This document shows, one piece after another, positions 5,964-11,731 of a stretch of 11,731 nt of DNA. A model generated the notes under the pieces. That model saw only the letters and a program-made list of their open reading frames with translations, was not told where the DNA came from and did no database searches. The stretch is taken from contig CAJMLN010000053.1 in the NCBI GenBank assembly GCA_905214315.1, positions 1 to 11,731 of the forward strand, in the 5' to 3' direction. Within the stretch, counting starts at the first letter, position 1, and every line of letters begins with the position of its first letter. The DNA is from an uncultured bacterium (lineage in GTDB: Bacteria; Bacillota; Clostridia; Christensenellales; QALW01). The translations under genes and the position numbers were made by a program.

Positions 5964-7439
5964 ATGGATTTTATTTTTTCCTCACCCTACGTAACGGCGG
6001 CAAGCCTCCTTTTGGTGCTGTCCCTTTCGGGGCTTACCCTGCTTGCCGCAAAGTACTATATCCATATGCTGCAGCTGGAGGGCTACTTTTTATCCCAGTA
6101 TACCCGTCATCTGTTTGCCCGCATCCGGAAGCCCGCGCTGCTGTTTCATCCCCAGGAGGCCAAAAAGCCGTTAAAATTCACCGCGCGCGTCGTGCGCCTG
6201 TATATCTGCCTGGCACTGGTGACGCTGGCCGTTTCCTCCGTATGCGTTTTTTTTCTGCCGGCGCCTCTCTTTCTTCTGTGCCTTTTACTGCTGCCCTCGG
6301 TTTCGCTTCTGGTATTGTTCTGCGCGCTGCTGTGCCTGCCGATAGAAAAGGCCGTTGCCGCCTGGTACGTGCATGACGCAAAAAAGAAGCTCGCCGCCAG
6401 AGACGACCTGAAAATCATCGGTATTACCGGCAGCTACGGCAAAACGAGTACAAAATTTATTCTTTCCACAATTCTAAGCGAAAAATTTTCCGTGCTGACG
6501 CCGCCTTCGAGCTACAATACCACCCTGGGCGTCGTCCGCGTCATCCGCGAGCGGCTGCAGCCGGACGATGAAATTTTTATCTGCGAAATGGGCTCCCGCC
6601 ACACGGGCGATATCCGTCAAATCTGTTCCTTTGTCCATCCCGACGCCGCCATTCTCACCTCCATCGGCCCGCAGCACTTAGATACCTTCGGCTCCATCGA
6701 GGGAGTAAAAAAAGCGAAGTTTGAGCTGATTGAAGCCTTGGGGCAGGAGGGCACGGCCGTCTTTTCTTCTTCGGGCGAAGAAATTCTTTCGCTGTTTGAA
6801 AAAGCCGCCTGCAGAAAGCTATGCGCCGGATTCCGGGAAACAGACGACGTTTTTGCCCAGAATATCTCGGTAGGCTGCAGCGGCAGCGCGTTTACGCTGA
6901 AAACCGCTTCCGGACAAAGCACGGAATGCTTTACCCGGCTTTTGGGAACACATAATATTGCCAATATCACCGCCGCCGCCGCCATGGCGCTGGAAATGGG
7001 CATGACACTGGAGGAAATCTCCCGGGGAATCAGCAAGATTCAGCCGATAGAGCACCGCCTGCAGATCGTTGCTTCCAAGCCGGTAACCATTATCGACGAT
7101 GCGTTCAATTCCAGCCCCAACGGCGCAAAGGCCGCTCTGGAGGTTTTGGGCCGCTTTACCGGGCGCAGAATCATCGTTACGCCCGGATTTGTGGAGCTGG
7201 GTGACCGGGAAGAGCAATACCATCTGGAGCTGGGGCGCGCCATTGCCCAAAACGCCGATATTGCAATTCTGGTGGGCAAAAAGCGCACCGAAAAAATCAA
7301 AGAAGGAATCGGCAGCTTTGCGGGCACGGTCTATACCGTCTCCTCGCTTAAGGAAGCCACCGAAATTTTAGGCAGAATTTCCGTCACAGGCGACGTCGTT
7401 TTATTTGAAAACGATCTGCCGGACAATTATAATGAATAA
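5964..7439 (+). CDS. murF: Membrane-anchored Mur ligase, MurF-like (UDP-MurNAc-tripeptide:D-Ala-D-Ala ligase)
   Basis: MurF joins D-Ala-D-Ala to the UDP-MurNAc-tripeptide. The Mur ligase core is complete: P-loop G-I-T-G-S-Y-G-K-T-S-T-K (153-164), C-E-M-G-S-R-H-T-G-D-I (about 207-217), T-S-I-G-P-Q-H-L-D-T-F-G-S (232-244) with the carbamylated-lysine region V-K-K-A-K after it, G-T-H-N-I-A-N (328-334), H-R-L-Q (364-367), and D-D-A-F-N-S-S-P-N-G (378-387). The N-terminal ~125 residues are not the usual MurF uridine-binding domain. They are hydrophobic, with about three membrane segments (around 10-30, 80-97 and 98-125) joined by a basic loop. TAAGGAG lies 6 nt before ATG 5964. The ddl gene follows after about 12 nt, which supports a role with D-Ala-D-Ala. 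It could be a second, specialised MurF rather than the housekeeping copy. Confidence 0.85.
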   Translation: MDFIFSSPYVTAASLLLVLSLSGLTLLAAKYYIHMLQLEGYFLSQYTRHLFARIRKPALLFHPQEAKKPLKFTARVVRLYICLALVTLAVSSVCVFFLPAPLFLLCLLLLPSVSLLVLFCALLCLPIEKAVAAWYVHDAKKKLAARDDLKIIGITGSYGKTSTKFILSTILSEKFSVLTPPSSYNTTLGVVRVIRERLQPDDEIFICEMGSRHTGDIRQICSFVHPDAAILTSIGPQHLDTFGSIEGVKKAKFELIEALGQEGTAVFSSSGEEILSLFEKAACRKLCAGFRETDDVFAQNISVGCSGSAFTLKTASGQSTECFTRLLGTHNIANITAAAAMALEMGMTLEEISRGISKIQPIEHRLQIVASKPVTIIDDAFNSSPNGAKAALEVLGRFTGRRIIVTPGFVELGDREEQYHLELGRAIAQNADIAILVGKKRTEKIKEGIGSFAGTVYTVSSLKEATEILGRISVTGDVVLFENDLPDNYNE

Positions 7440-7451
7440 GGAGTTTGAATG

Positions 7452-8666
7452 ATGTTGAACGTAGCGGTATTTTTCGGAGGAAGATCCGTCGAGCACGATG
7501 TTTCCATCGTAACGGCGCAGCAGCTGATGCAGAATATCAACAGAAAGACCCATAAGGTCATTCCCGTGTATATTACGCGCGACGGGGACTGGTTCAGCGG
7601 CGCAAAGCTGACCTCCATCGAAGCCTTTCAGCACTTTGACAAGGGCGACAAAGATCTCACCCGCGTATATATTCCCGCCAATACCAGGGCAAAGCAGCTC
7701 TACCGCTTTCATACGGAAAAAAAGCTGTTTCACAAAGCCGACCCGGTGTTTGAAAAAATCGACGTGGCCGTTTTAGCCATGCACGGCCTGAACGGCGAAG
7801 ACGGCACGCTGCAGGGACTGCTGGAGCTGGCGGATATTCCCTATACCAGCAGCGGCGTACTGGGCTCGGCCGCCGGTATGGACAAAATTCTGATGAAGGC
7901 CGCATATATCGGTGCGGGCCTGCCGGTGCTGCCCTATACCTTTTTTGACCGCGGCGCCTGGAAAAAAGACCCCGAGGCAGCCCTGAACGCCTGTGAGGCA
8001 AAGCTGAAATATCCCATGTTCGTCAAGCCCTCAAACCTGGGCTCGAGCATCGGCATCAGCAAAGCGCACGACCGAACGGAGCTGAAAAAAGCCATTGAAA
8101 CGGCCGCCGCATATGACCGCCGCATTTTAGTGGAACAGGGGCTGGATTCCCCCAAGGAGATCAACTGCTCGGCGATGGGCTTCGGCAGCGACGTAACCGC
8201 CTCGGTATGCGAAATGCCGTATAACGCCGACGAATTCCTTACCTTTTCCGATAAATATTTAAACGGCGGCAAAAATCAGGCCAGCATGGAGGCGCTTGCC
8301 CGCCGCATTCCCGCGCCGATTCCCGAGGAAATGACGCAGAAAATCCGGCAGATGTCGGTGGATATCTTCAAGCTGATGGACTGCAAGGGCGTGGTGCGCA
8401 TCGATTACATCTGCGACGCCGACCTGAAAACCCTTTACGTAAACGAAATCAACACAATCCCCGGCTCGCTTGCCTTTTATCTGTGGGAGCCGCTGGGAAT
8501 CAGCTATGAAAAGCTCATCGATAAGCTCATCGACTATGCCATGCTGGCCCACAAGGCAAAAAAGGACAACAATTTCGCCTTTGATTCGCAGATCATAGCC
8601 AAATTTGCCTCCGGCAGCCAAAAAGGCGGCAAGGGCTGGTTTGCCAAGACGGGAGCCTCTACATGA
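7452..8666 (+). CDS. ddl: D-alanine--D-alanine ligase
   Basis: ATP-grasp enzyme that makes the D-Ala-D-Ala dipeptide for peptidoglycan. Numbered from ATG 7452, seen in order: F-F-G-G-R-S-V-E-H-D-V-S (7-18), M-H-G-L-N-G-E-D-G-T-L-Q-G (110-122), the ATP-grasp strand V-K-P-S-N-L-G-S-S-I-G-I (191-202), omega-loop D-K-Y-L-N-G-G (267-273) and metal-binding N-E-I-N-T-I-P-G-S (331-339). The Lys-Tyr pair in the omega loop is the D-Ala-type state; D-lactate-adding ligases have Phe there. At 404 residues it is longer than E. coli DdlB, through an insertion around 45-100 and a basic C-terminal stretch of about 45. Of two adjacent ATGs, 7452 has the better spacing (8 nt) to AAGGAG; 7449 is possible. Its stop overlaps the next start (ATGA). 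Confidence 0.93.
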   Translation: MLNVAVFFGGRSVEHDVSIVTAQQLMQNINRKTHKVIPVYITRDGDWFSGAKLTSIEAFQHFDKGDKDLTRVYIPANTRAKQLYRFHTEKKLFHKADPVFEKIDVAVLAMHGLNGEDGTLQGLLELADIPYTSSGVLGSAAGMDKILMKAAYIGAGLPVLPYTFFDRGAWKKDPEAALNACEAKLKYPMFVKPSNLGSSIGISKAHDRTELKKAIETAAAYDRRILVEQGLDSPKEINCSAMGFGSDVTASVCEMPYNADEFLTFSDKYLNGGKNQASMEALARRIPAPIPEEMTQKIRQMSVDIFKLMDCKGVVRIDYICDADLKTLYVNEINTIPGSLAFYLWEPLGISYEKLIDKLIDYAMLAHKAKKDNNFAFDSQIIAKFASGSQKGGKGWFAKTGAST

Positions 8667-9238
8667 AGCGGATTCTGGTTCTGCTGCTGAGTCTGACGCT
8701 GCTCTTTTGCGGCTGTGTTTCCTCCGCCGATCGGGAATTGGTACAGGATACCATAACCGGCTACTTTTCCTCTCTCCGCGCAGGCGACTACGCCTCGGCA
8801 AACGCGCTTACCGTACAGGCCGACGAAACGATCACTGCCGCCATTGAAAAAAGTGATATTAACGATTACATTTTTGCAGATATCTCCTACGAAATATGGG
8901 GAATCGAAAAAGGGGAGGACGGCCTGTTTTACGTGGACCTGGTGGTACGGCAGCTCAGTCTGAAAAAAGTGTATGAAAGCACCGTCCGGGAATATAACGA
9001 CTATATCATCCGCGCCAATACGGAGGGCAAAATTTTTACCGATGAAGCCCTGGAGGAAAAATGGAACGAAATCTTTTTAAAGCATGTAAAAGAAACCCAT
9101 GACCGCACCTCACTGCGGTGCACGGTTCCCGTACGGATAGAAGAGACTTCCGCCGTAATTCTAATGACGGCGCCGTTCCGCAACTGCCTTTTCGGCGGTG
9201 AGCTGGACGCGATCAACGCGTTGAAGGACGCATCCTGA
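8663..9238 (+). CDS. Predicted lipoprotein of unknown function
   Basis: A 191-residue protein with a short basic start (MKR), a hydrophobic core and L-L-F-C-G-C ending at Cys18. This is a plausible lipobox, although Phe and Cys at -3 and -2 are unusual. The mature part begins with a helix followed by Y-F-S-S-L-R-A-G-D-Y-x-x-A, a pattern often seen at the start of NTF2-like or DUF4878-style domains in secreted proteins. That is inference from pattern only. No catalytic motif is visible. It should be anchored to the outer face of the membrane. The start overlaps the ddl stop, so it is co-translated with cell-wall genes, which hints at an envelope role without proving one. Confidence 0.8.
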   Translation: MKRILVLLLSLTLLFCGCVSSADRELVQDTITGYFSSLRAGDYASANALTVQADETITAAIEKSDINDYIFADISYEIWGIEKGEDGLFYVDLVVRQLSLKKVYESTVREYNDYIIRANTEGKIFTDEALEEKWNEIFLKHVKETHDRTSLRCTVPVRIEETSAVILMTAPFRNCLFGGELDAINALKDAS

Positions 9239-9266
9239 ACGCAGGATACAAAAAAGGAGGATGAAT

Positions 9267-9758
9267 ATGAACGAATTACAAACCAAACTTCTGCAGCTGC
9301 TTCACACCAACGGCAAGCTGACCGCTGCCGAGCTTGCCGTTATGCTGGGAGAATCCGAGGCAGACCTTACGGCACAGATTGAAGAAATGGAAAAAAGCGG
9401 TCTCATTATGGGCTACAGTGCCGTAATCAATACCGAAATGCTTCCCGACGACCGGGTCAGCGCGCTGATTGAAGTAAAAATAACCCCCCAGCGTGACCGG
9501 GGCTTTGACTCCATTGCCAAGATGATCTATTCCTTTCCCGAGGTCAAATCCTGCTATTTAATGAGCGGTGCCTTTGACCTGATGGTAATTGTGGAGGGCA
9601 AAAATATCAAAGAGGTAGCCAGTTTTGTATCCGAGCGCCTTTCCGTGCAGGACAACGTACTCAGCTGCGCTACGCACTTTATTTTAAAGCGCTATAAGCA
9701 GGACGGGAACATCTTTGCCGGCAGCGAATCCGATACCAGACAGGCGGTGTCACCGTGA
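9267..9758 (+). CDS. alaR: Lrp/AsnC-family transcriptional regulator, AlaR-like
   Basis: Feast/famine-type regulator. An N-terminal winged helix-turn-helix (about 1-50, LQLLHTNGKLTAAELAVMLG...) is followed by the RAM ligand-binding domain (about 58-135), with Y-S-F-P-E-V-K-S-C-Y-L-M-S-G-A-F-D-L-M-V as the characteristic strand-helix-strand. ATG 9267 is chosen over ATG 9261 because AAAAAGGAGG ends at 9260, touching 9261 and leaving no spacing. The stop overlaps the aminotransferase start (GTGA). In Bacillus subtilis the pair yugG/yugH is alaR/alaT, an Lrp-type regulator next to alanine transaminase, and this pair looks the same. Family membership is secure. The AlaR name is an inference from pairing; alanine or another amino acid is the likely effector. 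Confidence 0.85.
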   Translation: MNELQTKLLQLLHTNGKLTAAELAVMLGESEADLTAQIEEMEKSGLIMGYSAVINTEMLPDDRVSALIEVKITPQRDRGFDSIAKMIYSFPEVKSCYLMSGAFDLMVIVEGKNIKEVASFVSERLSVQDNVLSCATHFILKRYKQDGNIFAGSESDTRQAVSP

Positions 9759-10936
9759 ACTGGAAGGACAAAATATCACCGAATATCCAGGCCATTCCGC
9801 CCTCAGGAATCCGGAAATTCTTTGATATTGTAAAAACCATGCCCGACGCGATTTCCTTAGGCGTCGGCGAGCCGGATTTTATTACGCCCTGGCATATCCG
9901 GGATTCCGCCATCGAATCCATCCGCAGCGGAGAAACGGCCTATACCTCTAACGCGGGAACGCCGGAGCTGCGCGGCGCGATTGCCGCCTATATGAAAGCG
10001 CGCTTTAACCTGGAATATAACCCGGCCGGAGAGATGCTGGTTACCGTAGGCGCTTCAGAGGCCATTGATCTGGCGCTGCGGGCAATAATCAACCCCGGCG
10101 ATGAGGTTATCATTCCCGATCCCAGCTATGTTTCCTATATGCCCAACGTGGCCATGGTATACGGCGTGCCCGTACCGGTTCCCACAAGGGCCGAGGATGA
10201 TTTTCGGATAACGCCGGAAGAGATCGAACGGGCAGTTACCGAAAAAACAAAGGCCATCATTCTGCCCTATCCCAACAATCCCACCGGCGCGGTGATGCAC
10301 CGAGAGCACCTGGAGGGGATTGCCCAGGTAATAGAAAAGCATGACCTCATCGTCATCTCGGACGAGATCTACTCTGAGCTCACCTACGGCTCTAACCATG
10401 TGTCCATTGCTTCCATCGGCAATATGCGCCGCCGCACGATTCTCATCAACGGCTTTTCCAAGTCCTTTGCCATGACGGGCTGGCGGGTAGGCTTTGTCTG
10501 CGCGCCCGAGGAAGTGCTTGCGCCGATGCTGAAAATCCATCAATATGTTATCATGTGCGCTTCCACCATGAGTCAGGCAGCCGCAGAAAACGCGCTGACC
10601 GCCGGCTTTGCCGACGGGTTTGCCGATATCAAAAAAATGCACGACGATTACGATATGCGCCGCCGCGTCATCTACCGGCAGCTCAACGATATGGGGCTTT
10701 CCTCCTTTGAGCCCAAGGGCGCTTTCTACATATTCCCCTGTATCCGTTCCACCGGACTGACCAGCGACGAATTTGCCACCCGCCTTTTAGAGCAGCAGCG
10801 GGTAGCCGTAGTTCCCGGTACGGCTTTCGGCCCCAGCGGTGAGGGCTTTGTGCGCTGCAGCTATGCCTCCTCCTTAAAAAACATCAACGAGGCCATGGCG
10901 CGTATCCGTCTTTTTCTGGAGAGTCTGCATGTTTAA
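9755..10936 (+). CDS. alaT: PLP-dependent class I aminotransferase, AlaT/PatA-like
   Basis: Fold-type I aminotransferase. The PLP lysine is K236 in N-G-F-S-K-S-F-A-M-T-G-W-R-V-G-F. Other conserved residues are N175 in Y-P-N-N-P-T-G, D203 in I-S-D-E-I-Y, R244, and the substrate-carboxylate arginine R367 in F-V-R-C-S-Y-A. The length of 393 residues is normal. GTG 9755 is the start, overlapping the regulator's stop. Closest recognisable kin are the Firmicutes AlaT (alanine-pyruvate/glutamate) and PatA (N-acetyl-diaminopimelate) groups, which sequence by eye cannot separate. Pairing with an Lrp-type gene favours AlaT. Either role would feed peptidoglycan precursors, and the ddl and murF-like genes lie just upstream. 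The next gene overlaps by 8 nt. Confidence 0.87.
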   Translation: MNWKDKISPNIQAIPPSGIRKFFDIVKTMPDAISLGVGEPDFITPWHIRDSAIESIRSGETAYTSNAGTPELRGAIAAYMKARFNLEYNPAGEMLVTVGASEAIDLALRAIINPGDEVIIPDPSYVSYMPNVAMVYGVPVPVPTRAEDDFRITPEEIERAVTEKTKAIILPYPNNPTGAVMHREHLEGIAQVIEKHDLIVISDEIYSELTYGSNHVSIASIGNMRRRTILINGFSKSFAMTGWRVGFVCAPEEVLAPMLKIHQYVIMCASTMSQAAAENALTAGFADGFADIKKMHDDYDMRRRVIYRQLNDMGLSSFEPKGAFYIFPCIRSTGLTSDEFATRLLEQQRVAVVPGTAFGPSGEGFVRCSYASSLKNINEAMARIRLFLESLHV

Positions 10937-11420
10937 CATCGTATTGGTAGAACCCGAAATTCCCTATAACACGGGCAATATCGCCCGCACCTGCGCCGCC
11001 GCGGGAGCGGCGCTGCACCTTGTGCGGCCCCTGGGCTTTTCGCTGGATGACAAAAATCTGAAGCGGGCCGGCCTGGACTACTGGCATCTGCTGGATATCC
11101 ATTATTACGACAGCTTTGCCCAGGTAAAGCAGCAATACGCCGGCGCGCCGTTTTTTTACGCCACCACCAAAGGCGGCACCGTATATTCCGATGTTTTCAT
11201 GCCCGACGGATGCTTTCTGGTATTCGGCAAGGAAACCAAAGGCCTGCCGGAGGAGCTTCTGCGGGAAAACGCCGCTTCCTGCATCCGTATTCCCATGGTG
11301 CCCGAGGCCCGCTCCCTGAACCTTTGCAACAGCGCGGCCATCGTGCTTTATGAAGCGCTGCGGCAAAATCATTTTCAAAACATGCAATGCTTCGGAAAGC
11401 TAAAGGGAATTGCTTTTTAG
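10929..11420 (+). CDS. trmL: tRNA (cytidine/uridine-34 2'-O)-methyltransferase TrmL
   Basis: SPOUT-class methyltransferase that methylates the ribose of the wobble base in tRNA-Leu isoacceptors, using S-adenosylmethionine bound in a trefoil knot. Conserved blocks are N-I-V-L-V-E-P-E-I-P-Y-N-T-G-N-I-A-R-T (3-21), F-G-K-E-T-K-G-L-P (near 99-107), and the C-terminal knot I-P-M-V-P-E-A-R-S-L-N-L-C-N-S-A-A-I-V-L-Y-E (about 121-142). The full length is 163 residues, slightly longer than E. coli TrmL. The start overlaps the aminotransferase by 8 nt, with GGAGAG upstream. It is the last gene of the plus-strand cluster. Together with tsaE/tsaB it makes the operon carry two anticodon-loop modification functions. 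Confidence 0.93.
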   Translation: MFNIVLVEPEIPYNTGNIARTCAAAGAALHLVRPLGFSLDDKNLKRAGLDYWHLLDIHYYDSFAQVKQQYAGAPFFYATTKGGTVYSDVFMPDGCFLVFGKETKGLPEELLRENAASCIRIPMVPEARSLNLCNSAAIVLYEALRQNHFQNMQCFGKLKGIAF

Positions 11421-11484
11421 CACAAGTACAAAAAACTCCAAGCCAAAACTGTGGTGCCGAAATCTCTAAATATTTCTATAAAAC

Positions 11485-11510
11485 AGCCTTCTCATTTTTT
11501 AGAGAGGGCT
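11485..11510 (+). terminator. Weak hairpin after trmL, possible terminator
   Basis: AGCCTTCTC (11485-11493) can pair with GAGAGGGCT (11502-11510) over nine pairs, including one G-U, with an eight-base AT loop. The following sequence (ATTTCACTTT) is T-rich but not a clean T-run. It lies 65 bp after the trmL stop, so it may end the ten-gene transcript inefficiently. No better candidate is seen between 11421 and 11600. Confidence 0.35.
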
Positions 11511-11609
11511 ATTTCACTTTAAGTACAGCAAATAAATGGTCTTGCAATATGTTCTCCCTAAATTTCTTTTGGTATAATTGCATAAAAATTACATATCTTT
11601 ATTATTATA

Positions 11610-11644
11610 TTGACATAGGAAGCTCCTATTTTTTATGCTACAAT
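11610..11644 (+). promoter_or_regulatory. Promoter with spacer inverted repeat, MerR-family-like
   Basis: A perfect TTGACA -35 box (11610-11615) is followed by ATAGGA-AGC-TCCTAT (11615-11629), a 6-bp perfect inverted repeat starting on the last base of the box. A -10 candidate TATGCT lies at 11634-11639 (18-bp spacer). A TACAAT at 11639-11644 would give a too-long 23-bp spacer. A dyad wedged directly behind TTGAC, with a longer-than-optimal spacer, is the arrangement bound by MerR-family activators (CueR, NmlR/AdhR types). A steric repressor site is the alternative. A separate extended -10 (TGGTATAAT, 11570-11578) lies further upstream without a good -35. Confidence 0.5.
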
Positions 11645-11667
11645 ATAGTTCAAAGGAGATAGAATCC

Positions 11668-11731
11668 ATGACGGAACAAAAATTGCTGATGCTGTCGAAA
11701 AAAATAAAAGATTCCGCGGTCGCTTTTCATC
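11668..11731 (+). CDS. 5' end of an unidentified gene (cut by window end)
   Basis: ATG 11668 follows AAAGGAGAT (11652-11660) at good spacing and lies behind the promoter at 11610-11639. Only 21 codons are visible, starting M-T-E-Q-K-L-L-M-L-S-K-K-I. The peptide is charged and helical-looking, with no signal peptide. I do not recognise it. It does not start like a MerR-type regulator, so if the upstream dyad is a MerR-type site the gene is more likely a target than the regulator itself. Confidence 0.75.
   Translation, partial: MTEQKLLMLSKKIKDSAVAFH

Noticed and set aside
7452..8666. Vancomycin-resistance-type D-Ala-D-Lac ligase
   Set aside because: The omega-loop Lys-Tyr pair is the D-Ala-type state and no vanH or vanX partner is adjacent.
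8520..8666. C-terminal extension of Ddl as a novel domain
   Set aside because: Short basic tails with a Phe-x-Phe-Asp motif are, as far as I recall, common in clostridial Ddl proteins, and there is no domain-like content.
8259..8801. Antisense open frame (180 codons) opposite ddl and the lipoprotein start
   Set aside because: It spans two well-supported plus-strand genes and shows no motif.
10055..10642. Long antisense open frame (195 codons) opposite the aminotransferase
   Set aside because: It is a mirror of a GC-rich coding gene with clear catalytic motifs; it has no ribosome site, family motif or context.
11387..11662. Open frame of 91 codons overlapping the end of trmL
   Set aside because: No ribosome site; it runs through the AT-rich intergenic stretch and over the hairpin and promoter.
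1..11731. CRISPR array, tRNA or rRNA genes, or tandem repeats
   Set aside because: No regularly spaced direct repeats, cloverleaf-like segments or rRNA-like sequence were seen on reading through the window.

Overview
This window looks like chromosome from a spore-forming member of the Clostridia (Firmicutes). The sporulation genes yabP and yabQ sit beside divIC, Shine-Dalgarno sites are strong AGGAGG types, genes are packed with start/stop overlaps, and the core genes are fairly GC-rich. I cannot name a genus from the sequence. The first ~1.94 kb is different in style: it is the right-hand end of an integrated mobile element carrying a large serine recombinase of the TnpX/TndX type.

Region 1 (1-1938) holds the recombinase, reading rightward out of the element. 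Region 2 (about 1939-3504, minus strand) is a compact sporulation/division operon, yabP-yabQ-divIC-ppx/gppA. The element sits inside the ppx/gppA gene, so only its first ~200 codons remain here. The recombinase frame has no stop inside the element and runs into the ppx antisense strand. A strong terminator-like hairpin lies about 10 bp beyond the junction, before the recombinase stop codon.

Region 3 (3505-3675) is a divergent control region. It has a sigma-E-like promoter facing yabP and a sigma-A-like promoter facing tsaE. Region 4 (3676-11420, plus strand) looks like one ten-gene operon: tsaE, tsaB, rimI, an alpha/beta hydrolase, a membrane-anchored MurF-like ligase, D-Ala-D-Ala ligase, a lipoprotein of unknown function, an Lrp/AsnC regulator, a class I aminotransferase and trmL. 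Neighbours overlap or lie within 28 nt of each other. Two themes run through it. One is tRNA anticodon-loop modification (tsaE/tsaB for t6A37, trmL for wobble ribose methylation). The other is alanine flow into the cell wall: an AlaR/AlaT-like regulator and transaminase beside the ligases that make D-Ala-D-Ala and attach it to the peptidoglycan precursor.

Region 5 (11421-11731) is AT-rich. It contains a weak hairpin, a promoter with an inverted repeat in its spacer that resembles MerR-family targets, and the first 21 codons of an unrecognised gene. I found no rRNA, tRNA or CRISPR array. The most unusual feature is the junction between the element and ppx; I did not find a convincing wholly new system.
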